A DNA stretch of 64,000 bases from Dasypus novemcinctus (GCF_030445035.2 NC_080701.1:25264798-25328797), one strand, 5' to 3'; numbered from the stretch's first letter, positions 1 through 11,700 are shown. Notes: generated from the letters alone by a model not told the origin. Translations and numbers: made by a program.

Positions 1-11
1 CAGTAGCCCAT

Positions 12-463
12 TGTATTAGGCAGGGTTCTCTGGGGAAACGGAATCAGCAGGAGATATCTGCCAATAGTATGAGATTTTTTACAAGAGTCTCTCATGTGAC
101 CGTGGGGACGCACAAATCCAGGTTCGGCAGGTAGGCTGCAAACCAGGGGCTCCAAGGAAAGTCCAATGAGGGTTCTTGACGAGTTTAGGGAGATAATGGC
201 TGTCCAAAGACAAGCTGGGAAATTCTCTCTGAATGCTGAAGTCACTTCCCCTTTTAAGGCATTCAACTGATTGGATAAAGCATCACTCATTGCTGACAGC
301 GGTCTCCCTGACTGATGTAGATATAATCAGCCATCTCTGCAGTAAAGTCACCAGTGACTAAAGTCCATAAATGTCCTTGTATTACAATTAGCCCAGTGCT
401 TGCTTGACCAAACAACTGGGCACAATGACCTGGGCAAGTTGACACATTAGCCTAACCATCACA
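12..463 (-). mobile_element. Solo LTR, ERVL/MaLR type
   Basis: A solitary LTR fossil read on the minus strand. It begins TG and ends CA, with the ending that reads GACTAATACA-like in related LTRs. The minus-strand start resembles the placental consensus that opens with TGATGGTTAATTTTATGTGTCAA, so an ERVL-class (MLT2-like) assignment is likely, though the exact subfamily is my recollection. A perfect 5-bp target duplication CCCAT flanks it at 7-11 and 464-468. No internal retroviral region is present, so it is a recombined solo LTR. A sister copy lies at 61646-62040. Confidence 0.8.
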
Positions 464-1870
464 CCCATCATATCCTTCAAAAGTCTCGCAGTCGATGTAC
501 ACCACCTCTCTTTTGCTTGGGGACGCTGGAGAACATGCTGTGTTAGTAATGAGAGTCCCACTCAGAAGCAGGCAAGCTGTGCACTGGAGAGTCTCTTCTG
601 ACTGGACCTCAGTTTCCTCATCTGTCAAATGAGAGGAGAGAGAGGACACAACTACCTCTAAGACTTATTCTAGTTCCAGAATTACGGTTTCCATCAGTTC
701 CCTCTCCTTAAGGAGGAACCTATCTCTAGAGCCTTTGATGTAAGCACTCTTTGACATTCCACTGAAGAAAGAAAATGATAGAATAAAGACTAGCAGGAAA
801 CAGGCCAAAATCTGACATGATGCATCCATTTCAGAGCCCTTGGTGGTAAGCATAAAAATCAACTTTATCAATTTAAGCAAGAAGACTTTCTTGGGTGGAA
901 TTAAAAAAAAAAATGATCCAGGCTTTTAGAAGGACAGGCCCAAGGGCAGATATGGAGAATTTCAGGAAATGGAGCCATGGACTGTCTCATTAAGCGGCTG
1001 ATGTCAGAATGACTCATCTCCAGCTGCCTTTTATTCCTGATAGCTTCATGAAAATTCCAATTCCTGGCAGGGAAAAAAAAGCCTTTTTGGTCCAGCTGAG
1101 TTAAATATCTCTTCCTTTGGCTAGAGGGGCCAGTTCTGATAACTGCCAGCCCGACCAGTATCACAGGGAGAGAGAGGGAGGGAATTCCCTAAGGAAGGGA
1201 TGTTGGCGCAGCATCAATAGATATCAACCTCAAGTGGTTATCATTAGACTATCATGATTTTTTTCCTGCTTTTTGACGCTTCTCTGTGACTTCTAATTCA
1301 TTTAGACATTAAACTCCTACTGTTTTGTGATTAAATGTGTGTTATATGTGCGCATTCTTGAGATCAACTCTGAACTTTCTCTAACCTCTTAATATGTGCG
1401 TGGGTTAATCAGCGTTAATCAGAAGCTCTCTTTTCTAGCCACGGGTGTTCTGTTCAGCATAAAAATGCTCAGAGTCCCGGAGGTGGGAAGAGCATAACAC
1501 TTTACAGGTAATAGGTGCTCAATCAATTTTGTTGAGTAAAAGTGAAATGGGACAAAGCACAGAAAGGGAAGATAAAGGCCACACCTGTCACATGTTGACC
1601 TGGAAGGTCCCTCCATCAACACTATTGCTCTACCCACTCTTGTAAAAGGAACAGCTAATGGAGCCACTTTGAGAAGTTTTCCTATCTTTAATTTGCGATT
1701 ACAGAGAAACCAGATGCTAAGCATCCTCCTCACTTCACATCACTGTCTTACCCTTCAAATACAGCCTTATCTTACATGAGTAGGACCACTGTGTTGAATA
1801 AGGTCAACTGGTGGGCTATGATTGAAGAACATTTCTATTGGTTGACTCCTACTTACCTATTAAAATTTTT
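464..1870. other. No feature recognised
   Basis: About 1.4 kb of AT-rich single-copy-looking sequence. The short open frames here match no family I know and show no splice-site context that would support exons. Confidence 0.5.
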
Positions 1871-1875
1871 TCATT

Positions 1876-2078
1876 GGGGAAGTGGATGTAGCTTGGTGGT
1901 TGAGCACCTGTTTCCCATGTATGAGGTACCAGGTTCAATCCCTGATACCTCCCCAAAACAAAAACAAACAAATGAAAAAAAACCAACTCTCATTGGGAAG
2001 CAGATGTAGCTTGGTGGGTGAGCACCCGCTTCCCATGTACGAGGTCCTGGGTTCAGTCCCCAGGACCTCCTTAAAAAA
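1876..2078 (+). mobile_element. DAS-SINE, tRNA dimer
   Basis: Two tandem tRNA-Ala-derived monomers of about 75 bp, each with a readable A box (TGTAGCTTGGTGG) and B box (GGTTCAATCC in the first, GGTTCAGTCC in the second), joined by an A-rich linker and ending in a short A tail. This is the dimer class of the armadillo DAS-SINE family. Copies of the same design lie at 28960-29179 and 60212-60417. Confidence 0.92.
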
Positions 2079-3175
2079 TAGGTTTTTTGGTTCACCAGGA
2101 GAGGCTTTCATCTGCCTCTAGATAAAAACTCAGCAAGTCGGTGACTTGTCAGTGTTCACTCTTAAATTACAGATAGCCCTGTGGTCATTGTAAGTCACAA
2201 AATTTGCCCTCAGTTCAGAAATTAAGTGTCCTACCCAAGCTAATCCACCCTTCATTCTCCATCGTCCCTCCCCACAGCCAGCCCCTGGGAAGGGGTGTGG
2301 TCACTTCTGTTCTCTTTTTCTGCTCAACTGCTCCCCCTTTCACTAGCTGCTATGTTGACTCTTGCCAGGGTTTGACAGGGGGGCAGAGAGTTAAGGGGAC
2401 AGGACAATTCTCTTGTTTGAACGGGCTTGTACTCTCTGGGCCCAGCAGATGGTGAGAAATGATTCTCTGCTGGGCATCTCTGTGGATTCTTTGGTGGACC
2501 CCAGGCTGGGGTCCTCCAAATGGAGCTACTCAGATGTGGGCAAGGCTGTCCTGCAGGAGGATGCTCAGCCTCTCGCTCCCACCCCACCCTACCCTCCAGC
2601 CTCTCCTTTTCCAGCAGACAGCACTGCACCTAGGAGGAACTCTTGGACAGCACTGAAGGCAGTGACTCGAAACCCCGTATCCCGTCTGTCCGTAGGAAAA
2701 ACTTACTCAAATCATTCTTTCTCAGCTCAGCCTTCGTGCCTCTATCCAGCCCCAAGCCATTTCATTTTCTGAGCTGACAGACAAGCCCAGTCTAACAGGG
2801 CATAGTATGGAATGCCTCCTCAGCGAGATAGGCATACACATCAAGCTCTGCACGTCGTCCTGCTGAAGAAGCTCACGCTCTCCAGTCTCAGTTTCTCCCT
2901 CTCCCTCTGTGTCTCTCATCTTGCATGAAGGAGGAGGCATCATCAGTGACCCTTCACAGGGAGGGGAAGATTCATGCAGGCTTTTGGGGGATGGGGGTGG
3001 AGCTCACACAAATGGAAGGAAACCGGTTCTTGAGCAGCTATGTTAAAGATTTCTCCTGGGGGATCTGTTCTTACATGCACTTGAGCAGTATTCTACATCT
3101 CGGTGAGAACTTCACCTTTAACATCCTGTTACACTCATGGACTCACGGCGCTTACACACATTACCTATCGCAGTG
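2079..3175. other. No feature recognised
   Basis: Roughly 1.1 kb in which I recognise neither a repeat nor a gene. Several overlapping open frames of up to 119 codons occur on both strands, with no conserved domain visible in any. Confidence 0.5.
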
Positions 3176-3360
3176 AATCCATACAGCATCCTTATGAGGT
3201 TTTCATCTCGATTTTAGAAATGAGGAAGGGAAGCTATGAGGTTTTCATCCCAAATTTAGAGATGAGGAAGTGATGTCATTTGCCTAAGGTCCTTCACTCA
3301 GCAGGCACCTGGGGGAGGAAGGATTTGAACCCATGTACTTTCTTGCTCTCTCCTCCTTTG
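3176..3360 (+). mobile_element. MIR SINE fragment
   Basis: Resembles the MIR core and 3' part: a lower-case echo of 'cctatgaggt...ttttacagatgaggaa...tgcccaaggtca...ggatttgaaccca'. The core segment is present twice in tandem (about 3193-3221 and 3233-3271), an internal duplication not typical of MIR. It is ancient and strongly diverged. Confidence 0.7.
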
Positions 3361-3752
3361 CACCAAGCTGGCCTTCAGAGGGGAGGAAAAGTCTACCATA
3401 TGAGATTCAATCAATTCCTAGTAAATAACTCTGGCCTTTTACTATATTAGGTCTTGGTAGGTCACACATGCTTCCCCTTGATTATGTATTAAGCAGTCAT
3501 TTGGTGAGTGGAGCTGCTAGGTGCCCAGAAAACAAAAAATTGAGTCATACCCAAAATCAACCCTCAGGGGTCTCACACACTCAATCTAGAATTTAGACTA
3601 TACAGGAGTGTCCAGCTTTAAGTAAACTCAGGATCCACATTTACATGAGACTAATGAGGAGATAAAACTATTTTATACTGTAAAAAGATTTACCTTAAGT
3701 TTCATTGAAAAGCAAATTTTCATGGGCAAAGAAAAAATGACTAAATGTACTG
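3361..3752. other. No feature recognised
   Basis: AT-rich sequence of about 390 bp with no gene or repeat that I can name. Confidence 0.45.
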
Positions 3753-3815
3753 TATTAGTTCCTGGGGCAGTTTGAGATTATTTATGAACCCCAAAAAAGA
3801 AAAGGACTGTATTTG

Positions 3816-3926
3816 TGTGTTAGTTAGCCAAAGGGTGCTGATGCAAAGTACCAGAAATCTGTTGGTTTTTATAAAGGGTATTTATTTGGGGTAGAAGCTT
3901 ACAGTTACAAGGCCATAAAGAGTAAG
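3816..3926 (-). mobile_element. Solo LTR fragment, xenarthran MaLR-like
   Basis: The 3' end of an LTR of the same family as those at 5431-5974, 6474-7035, 12956-13433 and 58248-58902. It shares the block around CCAGAAATCTGTTGGTTTTT and, on the minus strand, an AATAAATACC polyadenylation-signal context. Only the terminal ~110 bp are left; the rest is replaced by LINE-like sequence. A few bases just upstream (about 3764-3800) resemble the start of a related LTR in the opposite orientation. Confidence 0.75.
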
Positions 3927-4171
3927 TTAAATGTAAACCATAATGTAAATCAATGACCATGGTTAGTAGCAATGCGTCAATATTTGTACATCATTTGCAA
4001 CAAATGTACCACCAGCATGCAAATTGTTATTTTATATTTTTTATAAAATTTTATAAAAAATATTTTATAAGGGGGAAAGGGAGAGGATGTTGGGTATATG
4101 AGAATCTCCTATATTCTCTATGTGACTTTTCTGTAACCTAAAGCTTCTTCAAAGATAAAATGAAAAAAAAT
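3927..4171 (+). mobile_element. LINE (L1-like) 3' end
   Basis: Contains the characteristic L1-type 3' UTR phrase 'gcaacaaatgtaccac', followed by a G-rich block, 'tgtaacctaaagcttcttc' and an A-rich tail. The same 3' end recurs at 6096-6468 and in a younger form at 44544-44897. The 5' side is truncated, as expected for a LINE insertion. Confidence 0.65.
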
Positions 4172-4379
4172 TAGACACTGGGGGAATAAATGGAAGAAAA
4201 TGTCACTGTACATACGAGACAACAGATCTTACGGTGATGAAAGACATAATGCCAAAATTTATTTAGTTTATTTTCTTATTATTTCAAATTCTTTTTAATT
4301 TTTTGTATTTTGTCATTTTAAAAACTATAATTATTTCATTTTCTTATTAATTTTATTCAGTTATTTTGTTGGCTTCATT

Positions 4380-6473
4380 TTTTAAGAAGTTTTGGATCAC
4401 AAAGGATTACAACAATGGCAGGGGAGAATCATTGGTACAGGGTTTCAGGTGATGAGGGCTGTGTGGGAGTAGGTTCACCTGAGACATAACTATAAGTTAT
4501 ATGCAAGAGTTCAAGTGTTATGGGACATTGTAACAAGCTGGGTGGAGATCCACACAATAACCGAAATAATATCAAATTCCCATCCTGGGGAACTCTGCCA
4601 CATTCTCTAAGGGGACAGCAAGAGTCCCTCAAGTATAGGGAGAGTGACTAGTGAAGGAGGATGGACCATTAACAGGTCCTTCATATGGATGATGTACTTA
4701 TGAACCTTTACTTTTGAATTGAAATTTGGCATATTATTATAGATGCTCTAAGAGTTACTTCCTGAGAGCCTACTTGTAGCTTAAATGTGGCCTCTGTCTA
4801 AGCCAAACTCACTACCTTCCCCCCGGCATGGGACATGACTCTTGGGGATGAGCCTTCCTGGCACCAAGGGATTACTACCAAGCACCAAGTGGCAATGCAA
4901 TGGAAAAAGACTTTGATCAAAGGGGAAGAAGGGTAAAGACAAATGAGTTTATATGGCTAAGAGACTTCAAAGAGATTCAGGAGGTCATTCCAGAGGTTAC
5001 ATCTATATACATCTCAGCAGGATCTCATTGACTATCACAGTAAACATTGCCTCAAATAGCAGGACTCCTGAAGGTGCTGGCAACATCCAGACACTATAGG
5101 CAGGGCTGACAGCCCTACTTTGGAATTTATGCTCCCCAGTGTGACAGAATTGGACTCAGTTGTTGTTTCCCTACACATGGCTCTTCTTCCCCTTATATTT
5201 GGACTGATAGTTAGTACTAGAGTTGATAGTTTTATGTCCAAGAGACTTAAATCTTTGGGCTTTCCAGTTGGGCCCTGAATCTCAGCAGAGTTGCAACACG
5301 TTCTCTCCAGTTCATTGGACTCACCAGGACAACTGACATGGATATGATGATGGACAATGACCATCCAAAGGAACAGAGAAAGTCTGCAAATGCAAGCAAT
5401 AGTCCCCATGGGGCTTAGTCCCATGGGATCTGTATTAGTCAGCCAAAGGGGTACTGATGAAAAATACGAGAAATTGTTTTGTATGAAGGGTTTTTATTTG
5501 GGGTAGGAACTTACGGATACCAGGCCATAAAGGATAAGTTACTTCCCTCACCAAAGTCTATTTTCATGTGTTGGAGCAAGATGGCTGCTGATGGCTGGAA
5601 AGGTTCGGGCTTCCTGGGTTTCTCCCTTCCAGGGTCTTGCTTCTCTCTGGGTTCAATGTTCCTTTTTCTCAGGGTTTTCTTCTTCCTGGGCTCAGGGTTC
5701 CTCTCTTTATGACACTGGTTTCTCTTTCCTCTGTGAGCTTACTTCCTGGGGCTCCAGCTTAAGGCATCAGCATCAAACTTGAACATCAAAAAACCCTCAA
5801 CTTTGTCCTTTGCCGTGGCTTTTATCTGTGAGTCCTCACCCACCATAGGGTGGAGCCTAATGACATGGCCTAATCAAAGCCCCAATCATAACTCAATCAT
5901 GCCCAGGTACAGACCAGATTACAAAATAATCCAATATCTAATTTTGGAATTCATAACCACGTCAAACTGCTATAGGATCCAAGCCCCTCTCAATTAAAGG
6001 AGGTATGGGCATCAATATCCCAGAATCCTCAGTATGGGGAATAAATAATGGACTAGAGTAGACTTACAGTTATTCTACTATAGACATTATTATTCTAGCA
6101 ATGGAAGAACTTTTATCATTGACGTGGAGGCAGTGGTCACTGGAGGTTCTGAGGGGAAGGAAAGGAGGAAAATAGGTGTAATATGGGGGCATTTTGGGGA
6201 CACTGGAATTGTCCTGAATGACATTGCAATGACAGATACATGCCATTATATATCTTGTGATAACTTACAAAATTGTGCAGGAGAGACTTTAAACTATAAT
6301 GTAAACTATAATCCACTCTTAGTAGCAATGCTCCAATATGTGTTCATCAATTGTAACAAATGTACCACACTGATGAAGGATGTCGTTAATGTGGAAAATG
6401 TGGGAGGGGTAGGGAGTGGGACATATAGGAATCCCCTACATTTTTTATATATTATTTATGTAATCTAAGTATC
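4380..6473 (+). mobile_element. LINE-associated element split by a solo LTR
   Basis: One continuous element interrupted by the LTR at 5431-5974: the left part runs to the GGATC target site and the right part resumes after it, ending with the 'aactataatgtaaactataatcc...ttgtaacaaatgtaccac' type 3' end shared with L1 3' UTRs. I recall sequence of this kind as very common in xenarthran genomes, but the family name is unverified. No long reading frame remains. A second LTR sits at its far end with a GTATC duplication. Confidence 0.55.
5431..5974 (-). mobile_element. Solo LTR, xenarthran MaLR-like
   Basis: A nearly complete solitary LTR. On the minus strand it contains 'atgaattccaaaa' near its start and ends in TGACTAATACA, the ending shared by THE1/MST/MLT1 LTRs; this places it with the ERVL-MaLR group. 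The flanking 5-bp duplication GGATC (5426-5430 and 5975-5979) is perfect. It sits inside the LINE-associated element at 4380-6473 and so is younger than it. Confidence 0.85.
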
Positions 6474-7035
6474 TGTATTAGACAGCCAAAGGGGTGCTGG
6501 TGTAAAATACCAGAAATTGGTTGGTTTTTATAAAGGGTATTTATTTGGAGTAGGAACTTAGAGATACCAGGCCATAAAGCATAAGTTACTTCCCTCATCA
6601 AAGTCTATTTTCATGTGTTGGAGCAAGATAGCTGCTGACGTCTGCCAGGGTTCAGGCTTCCTGGGTTCCTCTGAGCTCAGCTCCTGCTTTCTCCATAGGA
6701 CAGCTGTAGACTATGAGGCTCTCTAGGCTTTGCCTCTCTCCATAAGGTCAGCTGTAGACTATCAGGCGAACAGCTCTGTCTCGTTCCCTGGGGCTCCATC
6801 TTAAGACTTCAGCATTAAACTCCAACATCAAAACTCCAACATTAAGAACCTCTAACTCCGTCTTTTGTCATACCTTTTATCTGTGGCATGCCCTTGGTGA
6901 ATGGGGACTCAATGTCCTAATGACATGGTCCAATTAAAGCCCTAATCATAACTCAATCAGGTCCAGGTACAGACCAGATAACAAACATAATCCAATATCT
7001 ATTTTTGGAATTCATAACCATATCAAACTGCTATA
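6474..7035 (-). mobile_element. Solo LTR, xenarthran MaLR-like
   Basis: Sister of the 5431-5974 copy in the same orientation, with a different central segment (extra repeats of a 'cagctgtagactat' motif). Perfect 5-bp duplication GTATC at 6469-6473 and 7036-7040 shows an independent insertion, not part of a two-LTR provirus with its neighbour. Confidence 0.85.
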
Positions 7036-7131
7036 GTATCTATAAAATGTAAGAATTTTTTTTATTTACTATGAGTCAAAATCAGCAGGGAAGTTAAGCA
7101 TGAGAGATGGTAATACATCAGACTAAAAAGG

Positions 7132-7156
7132 CGGGGGGGGGGCGGGGGGGGGGGGC
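7132..7156 (+). repeat. Poly-G tract
   Basis: About 25 bases that are almost all G with one internal C, joined directly to a truncated LTR. Such a tract could form a G-quadruplex, but it could equally mark a sequencing or assembly weakness. Confidence 0.8.
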
Positions 7157-7459
7157 CTAAGTTACTTTCCTCACCAAAGTCTGTTGTCACATGTTGGAGC
7201 AAGATGGCTGTCGGTCTCTGCAAGGGTTCAGGCTCTCTGCCCTGTCATTTTCTGTGTGAGTGTCCACCCACCAAGGGGGCAGGAATTCAACGTCCTACTG
7301 ACATGCCTGAATCAAAGCCCTAATCTTAATTTAGTCAATGAAAAGCAAAACCTCTGAATTTAATACAATCGAAGGGTATCGTACCCAGAGGAACAGACCA
7401 ATTTATAAACATAATCAATATTTCCTTTTGGAATTCATCAATAGTATCAAACTCCCACA
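7157..7459 (-). mobile_element. Truncated LTR, xenarthran MaLR-like
   Basis: Minus-strand LTR fossil with an intact TG-type terminus at its right edge and its left part missing next to the poly-G tract. It abuts a plus-strand LTR of the same family, producing an inverted repeat with arms near 7361-7410 and 7460-7510. Confidence 0.75.
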
Positions 7460-8315
7460 GTTTGTAAATTGGTCTTTTCCTCTGAGTGTGATACCCTTTG
7501 ATTGTATTAAATCCAACGATTTTAAGCTGACTAGATTAAATCAATTTAGGGCCTTTGATTTGACCACTCAGGGTTGAGTCCCCACCCCCTCGGTGGGCTG
7601 ATATAAATGAACATTCACTCAAGAAGACATACAGAAGAGAAGAGAAAAGTGAACTTGGTCATTTCAGTCCTGCCATGTGACAGAAAGGAGAAGACTAAAA
7701 GAGCTAATGCTCCAGGATGAGAGACAAGCTCCATGCCAGCCTACAGCTGAGAGCAGAAGAAGCTGGGACCATGGGACTTTAAGAGGAAGAGGGCCCGAAA
7801 GACCAGGAAGAGATACAAAACGGCTGCTGAGAATGCAGATAAAGTGGAAGATGACTGAAAGCAGAAAAGAGGACGTTACAACGAGAGCTATGAACCACAC
7901 TGGACAAGATTGAGGAGATGGAGATGACCAACAGCCACCCGGCCAAGCGGCTGGAGAAGATGAAAGCCAACAGGACGGGCGCTCCTGGCCCAGCAGTCGG
8001 AGGCCGCTGGGCAGCCTGTGCCGCTCCTTGAGCCTCACCCACAGGGACTGACTGTTTTTGTCCATCGACACAAACCCCTTTCAGTACTGTCATTAAAATA
8101 GCCACCTTTGTATTTTATAACTTATGAGAGAATGAAACAGGTTTGAATCTTCGACATGTGGCAAGAGACTTTGGTGAGAAAGTACCTCCTACGGTACCAT
8201 GAGCTGGACTCTTTAGGGCCCTGTAACTGTAAGCTTCTACCCCAAATAAATAAACTTTATAAAGCCAACAGATTTCTGGCACTTTGCATCAGCACCCCTT
8301 TGGATGACTAATACA
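7460..8315 (+). mobile_element. LTR, xenarthran MaLR-like, with foreign segment
   Basis: Plus-strand LTR closely related to the reverse complement of 58248-58902: same 'ctacagctgagagcagaagaagctgg' region in its middle, same 'accccaaataaata' polyadenylation signal, and the ACTAATACA end. Its first ~45 bp are missing where the minus-strand LTR adjoins. Roughly 7850-8140 is not shared with sister copies and looks inserted. Confidence 0.8.
7850..8140 (+). pseudogene. Possible host mRNA fragment inside LTR
   Basis: A GC-richer segment without counterpart in the sister LTRs. One frame gives a charged, coiled-coil-like run (…[18 protein letters not shown]…) and an ATTAAA hexamer lies near 8092, some 20 bp before the segment loses its mRNA-like character. 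This suggests a cDNA copy of the 3' end of a host transcript. I do not recognise the gene, no A tail or target duplication is clear, and a divergent LTR subfamily segment is the alternative. Confidence 0.35.
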
Positions 8316-8329
8316 GTGTCCTGGCACTG

Positions 8330-8730
8330 TTATGGCAGAAAGGACATGGCCTAAAACAGCAATATACTGCCTCCGTTTTGAATGCTAGGAGTCTGAAATC
8401 GAGACATCAGGGGGGCCATGCTCCCTCTGAAACCTACCTGAGAGAATCCGTCGTTGCCTCTTCCAGCCTCTGGTATTTGCGGGCAGTCCTTGGTGTCGTT
8501 AGCTTGCAGCTGTGGCATTTCACCCTCTGGCTCAGTCCTCTCACTCCTGTGTCTCTTCTCCCCATTGTGAGGAGACAGTCACGTTTGATTAAGGACCCAC
8601 CCTACTCCACTATGACCTCAGTTCGACTTAACTAATTCTATCAGCAGTAACCTTATTTCCAAATACTCACAGGTGCCCAGGATTAGAATTTGAATACACA
8701 TTTTGGGGAACACATAATTCAACTCATACA
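8330..8730 (-). mobile_element. MLT1-type LTR
   Basis: Reads on the minus strand as an MLT1 (ERVL-MaLR) LTR: a TGTATGAGTTGAATTATGTG-like start, a 'gggcccaccc' relative, and the 'gactccta-gcat-tcaaaa' part near the end. It is old and diverged and is shared in kind with all placentals. It lies directly downstream of the xenarthran LTR at 7460-8315. Confidence 0.7.
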
Positions 8731-11700
8731 CCCTACCAAGGTCCAATAACCCAAACATATCTGCATACAGCCAGGGCAGCCTCTGGGGCGATCGCTACTT
8801 CCCTTCCCTCCTCTCCGACCCCACGGTGGGTGGCAGGACCCTACTCCAGCTGGCCTTAAAGATAGAGGAGTCACTCTGGAAAGAAGCTGCTGGTCTTGCT
8901 CCAACAGGGCCGGCTCACAGGGGCCCTTGGGATAACCTGCTGTGTGGAGAACCTTCACAAGATGGCTTGAACTTTCTTTCCAAGTGATTGATGTCAGTAT
9001 TTTTTTCCTGAAAGGAGGGACCGTTGCCAAAAAAAGTTGAAAGTCTGGCTAGCTTTTAAGGAATTTGCACTTTATTTTTCCCCCTGTCAAAGACTTCACC
9101 AAGGTGGGGGTTTTATAGAAACAGCAGAGAGCAGTGAGTTAGGAGATTTTAAAGAAAGAGAAGAAGAGGTAAAGGAGTAAAGGGGAAGGAAAATGGAGAA
9201 AGGGCTTCCTTTTCCTTCAGGAGGAAGGAAATCCTCCACCTGCCATCATCAGCCCCACATCCCCCTCCACCTTCCACCCACCTGTGACCACACAAGCCCT
9301 GTTCACCAACTCCAAAGGACCAAAGCTCTCTGGCCTCCAAGCTTTCCCTCCAGGTCATCTGGTCTAGAAAACCTTTCCCCTCCTCCATCGATCCAAACCC
9401 CACTGGCTCCTCAAGGCTCCTCAGTCACTCTAGCCCTCAAAGTGGCCAGCAGGAGAGCAGCTGCTTCTCCTGAGTGCATTCTACAAAGTCAGTGATGCCT
9501 CATCATCACTTTTTAAGGTGACATGACATTTGTGGAGGCGAGGGAGACTTAAGAAAGTGAGACTCTGAGGCACAGGGAAAGAAGTGCAGCAAACCGTGTT
9601 GGCTTTTTAGGTGTGGGTTCACCTCCTTCCTGCAGAGGGGGGTACGCCTCTCCCTTCAGTACCACCTGGTTTCGCGTCTCCTCTTCCATCTTCCTCTCCA
9701 GGAACAACCACTGGGCTTCCGGGCTGTAGCAGGCGTGCACCTGCGTTCAATTACTGCATCGTCTTGGTTTCATTTTATATGGGTTAATGTCTCCTCAAGT
9801 GCACTGAAATTCATGAGGTCAAGTAGTATATCCTGTTCTTTGATTGCCCCACTCCAATTCCCTGCCCCTCCCACACTACCGAATGAGCACATAGTGCCCC
9901 CCAAAAAAACACATTTTCTGAAAGATTCCATTTCAATCTTTCCCCTTGCAGCCCTTGGACCCCCCAGTCTGGCAGTCAGTATTTTTAGAACTGCCATCTT
10001 CAGGGTGCTGGGCTAAGAGGTTAAACCTGACAAATCAACACAACTGACCAGAAGTGGGGACCAATTGGATGGCCTGATGTCCCTCCATGCATCCCCAATC
10101 CATTCCCTGTCTTGGCCATCAGATGGCACCACGGTTCCACAGGTCGCCCAGGACTGCCACCAGCTGTCTGGAAGAGGAGCTTTGCCATCCCTGCCACCGC
10201 CCCAGCCACAGACCGTGCCACCCATGCGTGCTTGGGGTTCCCGCCTCGTAGCTGCTCTCCGGAGAGCCTCTGTGTGCCTGGGGCAGCTCTCCAGACCAGG
10301 CTGGAGCTGGGCCCCCTACAGCGGGGTACGTGTTATGTTGCCTGGCACACGAGGGCACAGCTCCCTTAGGTGCTCAGGGGAATGGAGCATTTAGGAAGGA
10401 AAGTTCACAGGGCCCTTCAGTGGCTCTCACCTTGAGAAGTTCAGGAAAGCACCAGAGTCTGGCCTTCTCTCTGAAGCCTTGGTTTTAAAAAGTGTTGCTG
10501 ATTCCCCCAAATCCCACTACCTTTTCCTGATTGGAGCAGGAAAGCCAAACATCTGCTCAATATTCCCATATGAAGGGTATGGTAGACAAAGGGGAGAGTG
10601 AGCCGAGGGGACCCCTGCCCACGAAGCCATATTTTCAAACCCTATAGCATTTTCCTCCTAAAGTTACTTTGGTTAATAAGAACTTTCTACCAAACTCTCA
10701 GCAAATAGATCAGAAAAAAGTAAATTTTTTTTTTCTAATTCACCTTTCTTCCCCTGAAGGCACACAAATTGGATGATGTTCAATAATCTTGATTCTGAAT
10801 CAGTAAAACCAGACCTATCCTCAAAACCCTAGCCCCAAGATTCTTCCGGCATGAGTATCTGTTGCATCTGACCTTGGCTACGGGTCAGTGTGAGCATCCC
10901 ATGTGCATCTTGAGTATTTCTAGGGTTGTAAACAACCTTCAGAGCCTCGAATGGTGGGAAACAGGAAGAAAGAAGGAGTAACAGTTTAGACAGTTTGCAA
11001 ACAACTTAGAAGGTGCTCATGGTTTAACTTAAAGACCCCAGGATCTATAGAGCATATGTGAACTGCACGGTGGCAATCACATAAAATCACATATCCAGGG
11101 AGCATACAGGGTGTGATCTGTGAGTCTGGCTTTATTTTGAGGTCACATAATCCCCAAGACAAGACAGAGACTATGCTTGGAGTTCTCGTACCCTCATACA
11201 CTTTGAATTATGACTGTCTGTGGCCCCCCACTGCTCTGATAACTTCTTGAGGACACTGGGGTTCCAGTTCTCTGTGGTGTTGGCATGGTGCTCTACAATT
11301 TTTTGCTAAACTCATGATCACACACGCATGTGTGTGTGCATACACCACACACAGAGACATGCAGACTTTTACAAGCATACCCTTTGACCAAGGAACTAGA
11401 CACAAAGGGAAATCGTAGGAAGAGCTGGCAGGGCCAGAAGTTCCCTCCCCAAGCTCATGGGATGCATTTTCAAATGCCACGCTGTGGAAAGAGCAGCTCC
11501 CATAGACATGGGCAGTCCAAACTATGGCTCTACAGCTGATACCAATTCGACAAGCTGCAGTGGAGAAGATGGGGTGGGGGTACCAACTCCACCACAAGGC
11601 ATTCTTCCTTTTCTGCCGACTCAAGAAGACAGTGTGAAAGCTCTCTCCCCCCTGGTGCCAGGAACTTCCCACTTCTGACGGCCCCCGCAGCCTACACCCT

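Noticed and set aside
1876-2078. Possible tRNA-Ala genes
   Set aside because: A and B boxes are present, but the unit is a tandem dimer with an A-rich linker and tail, and the same unit recurs; these are SINEs.
3927-4171. Internal region of the adjoining LTR's parent virus
   Set aside because: The same sequence appears elsewhere as a LINE 3' end with an A tail and no LTR.
5431-7035. A two-LTR provirus
   Set aside because: Each LTR has its own target duplication and the DNA between is LINE-associated, not retroviral.
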